A stretch of 6,922 nt of DNA from Ruminiclostridium sp. (GCA_021442645.1 JABUSR010000155.1:1-6922); one strand, 5' to 3'; positions 1-6,894 are shown, counted from the stretch's first letter. Notes: a model not told the origin generated them from the sequence alone. Translations and numbers: made by a program.

Positions 1-1302
1 GAGGAATACGCCGGAGAGTCCCGCTGGGAAAAGCTGGAGCGCGTCCGGGCTTCCATGGCCGCCGAGGGAGCAGAGACCTTCCTCCTCACCAGTTTGGAGG
101 ACATTGCCTGGCTGCTGAACATCCGGGGCGGTGATGTGGACTGCAACCCGGTGGTGCTGGCCTATCTGGCTCTCACCCCCGATGTCTGCTATCTCTTCAC
201 CAATGGGGCGGCCTATCCCCCGGAAGTCCTCACTGAACTGGAAACCGATGGTGTGATCCTCCGTCCCTATGACAGCTTCTACAGCTATGTGAATCACCTC
301 TCCCCCGGTGTCTCCGTGATGCTCAGTACCCGCCGTGTGAACACCAAGGTCCTCACCAGTGTACCCACCGGCGTCCGCCTGCTGGACCGCACCAACCCCA
401 CAGAGGCTATGAAGGCTGTGAAGAATGCCACCGAGGCTGCTAACCTGTCCAAGGCCCACCTATATGATGGGGTGGCCCTCACCCGATTCATGTACTGGCT
501 GAAGAAAAGCGCCGGAAAGCTCCCCATCACGGAGCGCTCTGCCGCCGCCCATCTGGATGGTCTCCGGCAGGAACAGCCCGGCTATCTCCAGCCCAGCTTT
601 GACCCCATTCTGGCCTTCGGTCCCCACGGGGCAATCATCCACTACTCCGCCACCGTGGAGAGCGACGCCCCCATCACCAACGAGGGCTTCCTGCTGGCCG
701 ACACCGGCGGCCACTACCTCACCGGCACCACCGACTGCACCCGGACCTATGCCCTTGGCCCCCTTCGTCCCGACCAGAAGGCCTGCTACACTGCTGTTCT
801 CCGGGGCAATCTGAATTTGGCCGCAGCCCGGTTCAAACAGGGCTGTACCGGTATCAACCTGGACTATCTGGCACGCCAGCCCCTGTGGGAGATGGGCCTT
901 GACTTCAACCACGGCACCGGCCACGGGGTTGGCTACCTCCTCAGCGTTCATGAGGGGCCCCAGAGCATTCGCTGGGCCAGTCTTGGTCAGGACGCCGCTC
1001 TGCTGCCCGGCATGGTCACCTCCGACGAGCCCGGCGTCTATTTTGACGGAGACTACGGTATCCGTCTGGAAAATCTGATGCTGTGCGTCCGGCAGGACAC
1101 CACCCCCTTCGGTACTTTCCTGGGTTTTGAGTCCCTGACGCTGACCCCCTTCGACCTGGACGCTGTGGATCCCTCCCTGATGTCTGATGAGGAGAAGGTC
1201 CTCCTCAACCGCTACCATGCCAAGGTCCGGGACGCCCTCACCCCCCTGCTTCCCCCGGAAGAGGCAGTCTGGCTCCAGGACGCCACCCGCCCTGTGGAAT
1301 AA
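1..1302 (+). CDS. Xaa-Pro aminopeptidase (M24B, aminopeptidase P family), 5' end outside window
   Basis: This metallopeptidase would remove an N-terminal residue from peptides whose second residue is proline, and is probably cytoplasmic. The frame is open from base 1, and the codons before the first ATG (base 55) already read like the family (EEYAGESRWEKLERVR), so that ATG is internal and the gene begins upstream. The visible 433 residues hold a creatinase-like N-terminal domain (to about base 400), the pita-bread catalytic domain and an M24 C-terminal extension. All five dinuclear metal ligands are present: Asp at 700-702, Asp at 733-735, His at 922-924 (HGTGHG), Glu at 1027-1029 (DEPG) and Glu at 1069-1071 (RLEN). 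The accessory His residues at 640-642 (IHYS) and in VHEGP are also kept. Three-domain relatives run about 590-600 residues, so roughly 160 are missing. The amidase gene follows after 30 bases, so cotranscription is likely. The family call is firm; substrate preference is inferred. Confidence 0.93.
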   Translation, partial: EEYAGESRWEKLERVRASMAAEGAETFLLTSLEDIAWLLNIRGGDVDCNPVVLAYLALTPDVCYLFTNGAAYPPEVLTELETDGVILRPYDSFYSYVNHLSPGVSVMLSTRRVNTKVLTSVPTGVRLLDRTNPTEAMKAVKNATEAANLSKAHLYDGVALTRFMYWLKKSAGKLPITERSAAAHLDGLRQEQPGYLQPSFDPILAFGPHGAIIHYSATVESDAPITNEGFLLADTGGHYLTGTTDCTRTYALGPLRPDQKACYTAVLRGNLNLAAARFKQGCTGINLDYLARQPLWEMGLDFNHGTGHGVGYLLSVHEGPQSIRWASLGQDAALLPGMVTSDEPGVYFDGDYGIRLENLMLCVRQDTTPFGTFLGFESLTLTPFDLDAVDPSLMSDEEKVLLNRYHAKVRDALTPLLPPEEAVWLQDATRPVE

Positions 1303-1332
1303 CCGCTATTTCATTTTAAAGGAGGCCCTCCC

Positions 1333-2031
1333 ATGGCCACAACCTCAAAGAAAGAGAGCTCGGACGGAGCCCGAAAAGCTCCGCCCCGCAGCCAATCAGC
1401 GAAAAGGAAGAAGTACACCGGAAAGCATCAGAAAAAGCGACGGTTCCCCCTGGTCCCGGTGGTTGTTATCCTGTTCCTCCTGGTGATTGCGGGTATCGTT
1501 ATGAACCTCACTACCCTGGGGCAGATGATGAAACTGGGTCGGGATCATGTCCCCAACTGGGTGGACGTGCAGATTCTGGACGAGACCAGCGGCGGCCGCC
1601 GCACAGAAAAACTGGACGGTGTGAAGGACATCGCCATCCACTATGTGGCAAACCCCGGTTCTACCGCCCAGCAGAACCACGACTACTTTGACCAGCCGGA
1701 GACCGAGGTCAGCGCCCACTTCCTGGTGGGGCTGGACGGAGAAGTCATTCAGTGCCTCCCCATGCGGGAACGCTCTGCTGCCACCAATGAACGCAACATT
1801 GACACCATCTCCATCGAGGTCTGCCACCCGGACGAGACCGGACAGTTCAACCCGGCCACCTATGAATCCCTGGTAAAGCTCACCGCCTGGCTGTGCGACT
1901 ACTGCAGCATCGGGAGGGACCGGGTCATCCGCCACTACGATGTGACCGGCAAGGCCTGCCCACTCTACTTTGTAGATCACCCGGAGGCCTGGACGCAGTT
2001 CCTTGCCGATGTAGCGGCCTGCGATTCCTGA
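1333..2031 (+). CDS. Membrane-anchored N-acetylmuramoyl-L-alanine amidase (Amidase_2 type)
   Basis: This is a predicted zinc amidase that cuts the bond between N-acetylmuramic acid and L-alanine in peptidoglycan. The 232-residue protein starts with a very basic segment (14 Lys/Arg in the first 37 residues), then one membrane helix at about 39-59. This suggests a type II anchor with the enzyme outside the membrane. The catalytic domain spans about 75-225. Likely zinc ligands are His103 (AIHY), His201 (IRHYD) and Cys209. Lys207, two residues before the Cys, matches the T7-lysozyme-like K-x-C arrangement, and Glu162 lies in the SIEVCHP motif. No cell-wall-binding repeats are visible. The start is supported by AAAGGAGG at 1318-1325, seven bases before the ATG. 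It follows the aminopeptidase gene by 30 bases with no visible promoter between them, and ends just before a strong terminator. The role (cell-wall turnover, recycling or sporulation) cannot be read from the sequence. Confidence 0.88.
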   Translation: MATTSKKESSDGARKAPPRSQSAKRKKYTGKHQKKRRFPLVPVVVILFLLVIAGIVMNLTTLGQMMKLGRDHVPNWVDVQILDETSGGRRTEKLDGVKDIAIHYVANPGSTAQQNHDYFDQPETEVSAHFLVGLDGEVIQCLPMRERSAATNERNIDTISIEVCHPDETGQFNPATYESLVKLTAWLCDYCSIGRDRVIRHYDVTGKACPLYFVDHPEAWTQFLADVAACDS

Positions 2032-2042
2032 CCCACAAACAC

Positions 2043-2080
2043 AAAGCCCCCGGCGTCCTTATGGGCGCCGGGGGCTTTTA
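2043..2080 (+). terminator. Strong intrinsic terminator between convergent genes, probably bidirectional
   Basis: The arms 2043-2058 and 2063-2078 form a 16-bp stem with one T·G wobble (2056/2065) and a 4-base loop (2059-2062). The GC-rich core AGCCCCCGGCG is followed on the + strand by TTTTA. On the - strand the same hairpin is followed by TTTGTGTTTGT, so it can also end the GNAT transcript arriving from the right. It lies 11 bases after the amidase stop codon and 16 bases from the GNAT stop. Confidence 0.9.
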
Positions 2081-2096
2081 TCCATTCGTACGGAAA

Positions 2097-2525
2097 TCAC
2101 AGGTAGTAGTCGAAACCGTAGCAGCTCTTATCGAAACCGTAGATTTCATAGAACCGGTGAGCCTGGGTGCGAGGCATACCGGAATCCAGAACCAGAGCCT
2201 TACAGCCCCGCTCCTTGGCCAGCTCCTTGGCGTGGTCCATGAGCTTCACGCCATTGCCCTGGCCCCGCTCGTCCTCATTGGTGATGATGCTGGAGACATA
2301 GCAGGTCATACCGGACAGCCAGAAGGTATTGAAGTAAGCACCGTGGCAGAATCCGTGGTACTGGTCACCGTCCATCAGGAAGAATGCAAAGCTGTTCTCG
2401 TCAGCCAGCACATCTGCATAGACCTTGCGAATCACTTCCTTGTCGTAGGTGTTATAGGTCCAGAGTTTTTCGATGTAGTCAAAGGCTACGTCGAAATCAG
2501 CCATCGTTGCGTTTTTGAATTCCAT
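2097..2525 (-). CDS. GNAT family N-acetyltransferase, 142 aa
   Basis: A small single-domain acetyltransferase expected to move an acetyl group from acetyl-CoA to an amine; the acceptor is unknown. Motif A is clear, with ERGQGNG (Arg87-Gly92) forming the pyrophosphate-binding loop. The C-terminal part, AHRFYEIYGF (122-131), is the usual motif B with Tyr126 in the position of the common general acid. An earlier in-frame ATG exists at 2540. I chose 2525 because GGAGGG (2538-2533) sits seven bases before this ATG, whereas the 2540 ATG overlaps that GGAGGG itself, has no site of its own and lies only about 14 bases from the predicted transcript start. The gene is monocistronic: it has its own consensus promoter, diverges from the flavoprotein gene and converges on the shared terminator. 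The family is certain; substrate and role are not. Confidence 0.9.
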   Translation of the reverse strand: MEFKNATMADFDVAFDYIEKLWTYNTYDKEVIRKVYADVLADENSFAFFLMDGDQYHGFCHGAYFNTFWLSGMTCYVSSIITNEDERGQGNGVKLMDHAKELAKERGCKALVLDSGMPRTQAHRFYEIYGFDKSCYGFDYYL

Positions 2526-2532
2526 GATATTG

Positions 2533-2538
2533 CCCTCC
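2533..2538 (-). promoter_or_regulatory. Ribosome binding site that decides the GNAT start
   Basis: Read on the - strand this is GGAGGG, followed by seven bases and the ATG at 2525-2523. It overlaps the other candidate ATG (2540-2538), which argues against that upstream start. Confidence 0.8.
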
Positions 2539-2544
2539 ATTCTA

Positions 2545-2560
2545 AAGTAGGTTCCTAATT
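2545..2560. promoter_or_regulatory. Imperfect palindrome over the GNAT transcription start (candidate operator)
   Basis: The + strand reads AAGTAGGTTCCTAATT, with TAGG-TT-CCTA as its core. The two 8-base half-sites match at 6 positions. It directly abuts the -10 box and covers the expected start point, which is where a repressor would block transcription. The symmetry and position are visible; a role as operator is inferred, and no regulator gene lies nearby. Confidence 0.4.
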
Positions 2561-2589
2561 ATTATACGCCCCCGGCACTCCCCTGTCAA
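2561..2589 (-). promoter_or_regulatory. Sigma-A promoter of the GNAT gene, exact consensus
   Basis: On the - strand TTGACA (2589-2584) is followed by a 17-base spacer and TATAAT (2566-2561), a perfect match in both boxes and spacing. Transcription should begin near 2554, giving a leader of about 29 bases before the ATG at 2525. Confidence 0.85.
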
Positions 2590-2605
2590 ACCCCTGCATA
2601 CTCTG

Positions 2606-2635
2606 TCCGGCTTATTTCTATCCGGCAGCTTTCTT
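2606..2635. repeat. Tandem 15-bp imperfect direct repeat between the divergent promoters
   Basis: Two copies, 2606-2620 and 2621-2635, share TCCGGC at their start and TTTCT at positions 10-14, matching at 11 of 15 positions. They sit just upstream of the -35 box at 2642 and between the two divergent promoters. They could bind a regulator, but chance is a fair alternative at this length. Confidence 0.35.
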
Positions 2636-2641
2636 TAGTGA

Positions 2642-2670
2642 TTGACCTTTTTTCTCAAACTTGCTATCAT
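2642..2670 (+). promoter_or_regulatory. Sigma-A promoter of the nitronate monooxygenase-like gene
   Basis: TTGACC (2642-2647), a 17-base spacer and TATCAT (2665-2670) form a good promoter. TG at 2662-2663 gives it an extended -10 element. The expected start is near 2677, about 29 bases before the ATG. A Shine-Dalgarno AGAGGG (2693-2698) sits seven bases before that ATG. Confidence 0.75.
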
Positions 2671-2705
2671 AAAGAAAACAATATGAACAATAAGAGGGTA
2701 GCACC

Positions 2706-3671
2706 ATGAAAACCAGAATCACCGAGCTTTTCGGCATTGAATATCCCATCATCCAAGGGGCCATGCAGTGGCTGTCCAAGCCCAAGTTAGCCGCTGCCGT
2801 GTCCAACGCCGGGGGACTGGGCACCATCAACATGACCACCTACGAAACCCCAGAGGCCTTTCAGGAAGATATCCAGCTGCTGAAAACGCTCACCGATAAA
2901 CCCTTCTGTGTCAATCTCTCTCTTCTGCCGGACACCCGGCCCGACGGCCCAATCAAGGGTTTCCTCCAGGCCATCGTAGATGAAAAGGTCCGCATCGTGG
3001 AAACTGCCGGCAGCAGTCCCAAACCTTTTATGGACCTGCTGAAGAGCAATGGCTGCGTGGTCATGCATAAGATTCCCGACTCCCGCTTCGCCCACACTGC
3101 CGAGGATGTCGGCTGTGATGCCGTCTGCATCGTGGGCTACGAGGGCGGCGGTCACCCCGGCATGGCCGGAGTTGGCTCCATGGTGCAGTGGCCCTTGGCC
3201 ATGGAACGGTGCTCCATTCCTGTGGTAGGCGCCGGCGGCATCTGCGATGGCCGGACCATGTACGCCGCCCTGGCCATGGGGCTGGATGGTGTCATGGTAG
3301 GGACCCGGTTCATGATGGCCGAAGAGACCGAGATCGGGCCCAACCTGCGCCAGTTCGTCATCGACTCCAAGGAGACAGATACTGTCCTCACCCAGCTGAG
3401 CATCCGCAACGCCCTGCGCTCCATCAAGACCCAGGGCGCACTGAATATCATCGAGTTTGAAAAGACAAACCCCACCTTTGAAGAGCTGTACCCCCTCATC
3501 AAGGGCACCGTCACCAAAGCCGCCTTTGAAAATGACGATCCCCAGGCCGCCCAGATTGCCATGGGCCAGGTGCTGGGCCGTATCCGCGATGTAAAGCCCG
3601 CCGGGCAGATCATCCGGGAAATGGTAGCCGAGATGGAGGAACTGCACCGCCGGGTCACCGGGATGCTCTGA
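2706..3671 (+). CDS. Nitronate monooxygenase / FabK-like FMN-dependent oxidoreductase
   Basis: A 321-residue TIM-barrel flavoprotein of the NPD (2-nitropropane dioxygenase) family, a normal length. Visible motifs in order: the N-terminal PIIQGAMQWL (14-23), the GGLGT loop (36-40), GYEGGGHPG (144-152) with His150 as the likely catalytic base, the phosphate-binding VGAGGI (174-179), and GTRF (199-202). Members either oxidise alkyl nitronates or, as FabK, reduce enoyl-ACP using NAD(P)H in fatty acid synthesis. FabK is usually encoded among other fab genes. None is present here and the gene stands alone between its own promoter and a hairpin, so the NMO-like label is safer. Many clostridial members of this family have no proven substrate. 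AGAGGG lies seven bases before the ATG. Family assignment is firm; the reaction is uncertain. Confidence 0.9.
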   Translation: MKTRITELFGIEYPIIQGAMQWLSKPKLAAAVSNAGGLGTINMTTYETPEAFQEDIQLLKTLTDKPFCVNLSLLPDTRPDGPIKGFLQAIVDEKVRIVETAGSSPKPFMDLLKSNGCVVMHKIPDSRFAHTAEDVGCDAVCIVGYEGGGHPGMAGVGSMVQWPLAMERCSIPVVGAGGICDGRTMYAALAMGLDGVMVGTRFMMAEETEIGPNLRQFVIDSKETDTVLTQLSIRNALRSIKTQGALNIIEFEKTNPTFEELYPLIKGTVTKAAFENDDPQAAQIAMGQVLGRIRDVKPAGQIIREMVAEMEELHRRVTGML

Positions 3672-3700
3672 GTCCCATGGAAAACTGACCTTTCAGCACA

Positions 3701-3731
3701 AACATCCCCGCAGCAAAGCCGCGGGGATGTT
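3701..3731. terminator. Hairpin between convergent transcripts, probable weak bidirectional terminator
   Basis: A perfect 11-bp stem pairs 3701-3711 (AACATCCCCGC) with 3721-3731 around a 9-base loop. It lies 29 bases after the flavoprotein stop codon and 38 bases beyond the YgiQ stop codon of the opposite strand. The T-tracts are poor on both sides (TTCTGCGTT on +, TTTGTGCT on -), so efficiency is doubtful, though position and GC-rich stem fit a terminator. Confidence 0.6.
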
Positions 3732-3769
3732 CTGCGTTCACGCTTTTATACGGAGGCACGGGCCTTTCC

Positions 3770-5719
3770 TTATCGTCTTTTTTTCGTTGGGGCCTTGCCC
3801 TGACGGGTGGGCGTCCTGCGGGACGCTTTCCCCCGGTCCCGGTGGGACTCTCTGCCTGCAGGTTTTCCGTTCTTTTTCCCTGACTTTTCCCCCTTGGCTG
3901 TTCCCTCCTTGCCCGGGCGGATCGGCCGCAGAAGGCAGTCCGGCCCGTATCCGATGAGGTCCTCCCGACCAGCCCGATGGAGAGCCTCCATCACCAACCG
4001 CCGCTTCTCCGGTCTCTTCCACTGGAGAAGGGCCCGCTGGAGTTCCTTCTCGTGAGGGGATTTCGGCACATAGACCGACTTCATGGTCCGGGGATCCAGC
4101 CCCGTGTAGTACATACAGGTGGAGATGGTGCCGGGGGTCGGATAGAAGTCCTGGACCTGCTCCGGCTGTCGGCCGGTTTTGTTCAGCCACTGGGCCAAGG
4201 AGATGGCATCCCCCAGGGTACAGCCCGGGTGGGAGGACATCAGATAAGGCACCAGAAACTGGTTCTTGCCGTACTTCTGGTTCAGCCGTTGGTACCTGTC
4301 CTTAAACTTCTCATATGCCCCAATGTGGGGCTTGCCCATGTGGTCCAGCACGTGGCCCACGCAATGCTCCGGGGCCACCTTCAGCTGGCCGCTGATGTGG
4401 TGCTTCACCAGGTCAGCAAAAAACTCCCCGTTTTTATCCTCTAACAGGTAGTCAAACCGGATTCCGGATCGGATAAAGACCTTCTTTACCCCGGGGATCT
4501 CCCTGAGTTTTCGCAAGAGTTTCAAATAGTCCGTGTGGTCGGCATCCAGATTGGGGCAGGGCTCCGGTGCCAAGCAGTCCCGCTTTTTGCACAGGCCATG
4601 CTCCATCTGTTTTTTGCAGGAGGCCCGCCGGAAGTTTGCCGTGGGCCCCCCCACATCGTGGATATATCCCTTGAAACCGGGGTGCTTCGTGAGGGCCGTG
4701 ACCTCTCGAATGACACTCTCATGGCTGCGGGAGGTAACCATTCGCCCCTGGTGGAAGGCCAGAGAGCAGAACTTACAGGCCCCGAAGCACCCCCGGTTGT
4801 GGATGACAGAAAACCGAACTTCCTCGATGGCAGGCACGCCCCCCATGGAATCATAAACCGGATGGGGTTCCCGCATATAGGGCAGCTCGGCTACCTGATC
4901 CAGTTCCTGGGTGTTCAGTGGCATAGCCGGGGGATTGTAGATAAGATAGCTTTCACCATGGGGCTGGATGACAGCCTTGCCGCGTATAGGGTCATGCTCG
5001 TCGTACTCCACCAGGTTGGCAGCAGCGTAGGCCTTTTTGTCCCGGCTGACCTCCTCATAGGAGGCCACCCGGACAGCGGGATACTGGCAGGCATCGGGCG
5101 AATCGGCCGCAAAGCAAGTCCCCTTCACGTCGGTGATTTGGCTCACCGGCTCACCGGCGGCCAGGCGTTTTGCAATCTCCCGGGTTGCCCGCTCGCCCAT
5201 GCCGTAGACCAGCAGGTCGGCCCGGGCATCAAAGAGGATTGCCCGGCGGACCTTGTCCTCCCAGTAGTCATAGTGGGCAAACCGCCGCAGAGATGCTTCC
5301 AGCCCCCCGATGACAATAGGGATGTCCCCATAGACCTCCCGGATCTTGTTGGCGTAAACGATGGTCGCCCGGTCGGGGCGACGACCCGCCCGGTTACCTG
5401 GGGAATAGGCGTCGTCGTGGCGGCGCTTCCGGGCCGCAGTGTAGTGGGCCACCATGGAGTCGATATTGCCCCCGTTGATAAACACCCCATAGCGGGGCCT
5501 GCCCAGAGCGGTAAAAGATTCGTTTTCCCTCCAGTCAGGCTGGGCCAGGATGGCCACCCGGTACCCCTCGGCCTCCAGCACTCTGCTGATGATAGCCGTA
5601 CCGAAGGAAGGGTGATCCACATAGGCATCCCCGGTAATGAGCAGGAAGTCATAATAATACCACTCCCGTACCCGCATATCTTCTATGGAAATGGGCAAAA
5701 AGTCGTTCCGTTGGTTCAA
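3770..5719 (-). CDS. YgiQ-family radical SAM protein (UPF0313), TTG start
   Basis: A 649-residue radical SAM protein whose reaction in bacteria is unknown to me. The N-terminal part (about 20-190) resembles the B12-binding-type domain of the family and contains YVDHPSFG (33-40). The radical SAM core follows, with its 4Fe-4S triad Cys311-x3-Cys315-x2-Cys318 in RGCFGACKFC. A second cysteine group, Cys368, 377, 382 and 388, ends just before LDADH and may bind another metal. Residues 604-649 form a basic, low-complexity tail: 18 Lys/Arg against 4 acidic residues in 46. The start is a TTG at 5719. Family members begin close to the NDFLPI sequence found here at residues 5-10, and AAGGAG lies ten bases upstream inside the previous gene. 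The start overlaps the previous gene's stop (TTGA), implying translational coupling. Family very sure, function open. Confidence 0.94.
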   Translation of the reverse strand: MNQRNDFLPISIEDMRVREWYYYDFLLITGDAYVDHPSFGTAIISRVLEAEGYRVAILAQPDWRENESFTALGRPRYGVFINGGNIDSMVAHYTAARKRRHDDAYSPGNRAGRRPDRATIVYANKIREVYGDIPIVIGGLEASLRRFAHYDYWEDKVRRAILFDARADLLVYGMGERATREIAKRLAAGEPVSQITDVKGTCFAADSPDACQYPAVRVASYEEVSRDKKAYAAANLVEYDEHDPIRGKAVIQPHGESYLIYNPPAMPLNTQELDQVAELPYMREPHPVYDSMGGVPAIEEVRFSVIHNRGCFGACKFCSLAFHQGRMVTSRSHESVIREVTALTKHPGFKGYIHDVGGPTANFRRASCKKQMEHGLCKKRDCLAPEPCPNLDADHTDYLKLLRKLREIPGVKKVFIRSGIRFDYLLEDKNGEFFADLVKHHISGQLKVAPEHCVGHVLDHMGKPHIGAYEKFKDRYQRLNQKYGKNQFLVPYLMSSHPGCTLGDAISLAQWLNKTGRQPEQVQDFYPTPGTISTCMYYTGLDPRTMKSVYVPKSPHEKELQRALLQWKRPEKRRLVMEALHRAGREDLIGYGPDCLLRPIRPGKEGTAKGEKSGKKNGKPAGRESHRDRGKASRRTPTRQGKAPTKKRR

Positions 5720-6894
5720 AGCAGCAACTCTCCTTGGTTTTCATAGCCGATGGGCTTTTCCATCCGATACAAGCCGCCCTGGGTCCCGGCGACGGTACCG
5801 GTCACCTGGAATCCATACTTCTGTGAGAAGTCCAGCGCCGGCTTGTTCCCCTCATCACAGGACCACAGGAGGACCTCACGATCCAGGTTTCGGAAGGTGC
5901 TCACCGCCTTTCCCAGGACCTGGACGCCCAGTCCATCACCCCGGCTGTCCGGCAGGACATACAGGAAGGAGACATGGCCCTGCCGGTCCTCCGTTCCCAG
6001 GGTGGGGTCGATTTGGAGCAGACCGGCCCGCTTGCGGCCATCCATGGCGATGGCCACGCTCTTGCGGTACCGCTGCTGGGCGGCCTCCGCCTCAGCCAGG
6101 AGGGCCCGCCCGTCGAAGTGGTCATCCAGTTTCCCATAGAGGCTCCGCCAGGACTCCTCCCGGCAAGCCATAAAGAACGCCCTATCTTCTTCTTTCGTCA
6201 GGTCGGCGTACTGGAACCAGAGGTTGATATCCACCTTGTCGCTGTTCTTATTCCACCAGTGCTGCCGGGCCAGGGTGGAGATTTCCGGGGTAAGGTGGGA
6301 GTTATCATTGGCAAAAACAACGGTAGTCTTCCCGTTTTCCACTTCCAGCAGGGTGACAGCCGTATTGTCGCTGTGGCCGGACTTGGCGGCCTCCTCCAGG
6401 CTCTGGCCCATAATGGCTGCCACGGTATTCCGGATGAGGGTGCCATGGGCAAAGACCGCCACAGTCTGCCCATCATGCATAGCGGCAATGCTACGAATGG
6501 CCGACACACCCCGCTGGCTGAGTTCCAGGAAAGATTCCCCCCGAGGTGCCCGGAACAGGGGCGACGTGGTGGAGAATTGCTTCATAAGTTCCTTGTCTCT
6601 TCGGGAGATGTAGGCGAAGGTATGGTCCTCCCAGTCCCCCATGTTGATCTCCCGCAGATCCGGCCGGGTGATAAGCGGCAGCCCCTTGGGCACTGTAATG
6701 GCCTGGGCCGTAGTCATAGTACGGAAGAGGTCGCTGGAGTACACCGCATCGATGTGGATATCCCGAAAACGCTCCTCCAGCGCCTTAATCTGCCGGTAGC
6801 CGTTGTTGGTGATAAGGCTGTTATATTGTCCGTGAATCCGGCGGTAAAGGTTTCCCTCCGCCTCCGCGTGCCGAATCAGGTAAATTCTGGTCAT
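5716..6894 (-). CDS. Fusion of histidine phosphatase and GNAT acetyltransferase, 392 aa
   Basis: Two enzymes in one uninterrupted frame. Residues 1 to about 195 are a branch-1 histidine phosphatase (phosphoglycerate-mutase-like): RHAEAEGN with Arg8 and nucleophile His9, then Arg58 in SSDLFRT, Glu82 in LREINMGDWED and the second catalytic His150 in FAHG. All expected catalytic residues are kept. Residues of about 222-380 form a GNAT domain: VSFLYVLP leads into motif A, SRGDGLG (317-323), and ALDFSQKYGF (353-362) is motif B. The two halves probably act on one metabolite or pathway, but neither substrate can be named. Start: ATG at 6894, five bases after GGAGGAG (6906-6900). The stop overlaps the TTG of the YgiQ gene by four bases, so the two are likely coupled. 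Domain calls are firm. A sequencing-error fusion is unlikely, because the linker reads smoothly. Confidence 0.9.
   Translation of the reverse strand: MTRIYLIRHAEAEGNLYRRIHGQYNSLITNNGYRQIKALEERFRDIHIDAVYSSDLFRTMTTAQAITVPKGLPLITRPDLREINMGDWEDHTFAYISRRDKELMKQFSTTSPLFRAPRGESFLELSQRGVSAIRSIAAMHDGQTVAVFAHGTLIRNTVAAIMGQSLEEAAKSGHSDNTAVTLLEVENGKTTVVFANDNSHLTPEISTLARQHWWNKNSDKVDINLWFQYADLTKEEDRAFFMACREESWRSLYGKLDDHFDGRALLAEAEAAQQRYRKSVAIAMDGRKRAGLLQIDPTLGTEDRQGHVSFLYVLPDSRGDGLGVQVLGKAVSTFRNLDREVLLWSCDEGNKPALDFSQKYGFQVTGTVAGTQGGLYRMEKPIGYENQGELLL
5728..5735 (-). promoter_or_regulatory. Ribosome binding site for the TTG-started YgiQ gene
   Basis: The - strand reads AAGGAGAG inside the last codons of the phosphatase-acetyltransferase gene. 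AAGGAG lies ten bases before the TTG at 5719-5717. No ATG in this frame lies nearby; the first internal Met is codon 15, after the conserved NDFLPI stretch, so the TTG is preferred. Confidence 0.7.

Noticed and set aside
55..57. ATG at 55 as the true start of the aminopeptidase
   Set aside because: The same frame is open to base 1 and the upstream codons match the family, so this is an internal methionine.
460..1218. Long open frame (252 codons) on the - strand opposite the aminopeptidase
   Set aside because: It is antisense to a gene with all catalytic motifs, its translation is a Gly/Val-rich composition typical of GC-rich antisense frames, and it has no recognisable domain.
2526..2540. 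Upstream ATG at 2540 as the GNAT start
   Set aside because: That ATG overlaps the GGAGGG which serves the ATG at 2525, has no ribosome site of its own and lies too close to the predicted transcript start.
1893..2558. Open + strand frame running through the amidase end, terminator and GNAT gene
   Set aside because: It crosses a strong terminator and overlaps two well-supported genes; the translation shows no domain.
2787..3647. Open frame of 286 codons on the - strand opposite the flavoprotein gene
   Set aside because: Antisense shadow rich in Gly, His and Asp with no family motif; the + strand gene has a promoter, ribosome site and full motif set.
4535..5746. Open frame of 403 codons on the + strand opposite the YgiQ gene
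   Set aside because: It is the codon-position mirror of the real gene, with no domain and no convincing ribosome site, and it covers the conserved radical SAM core antisense.
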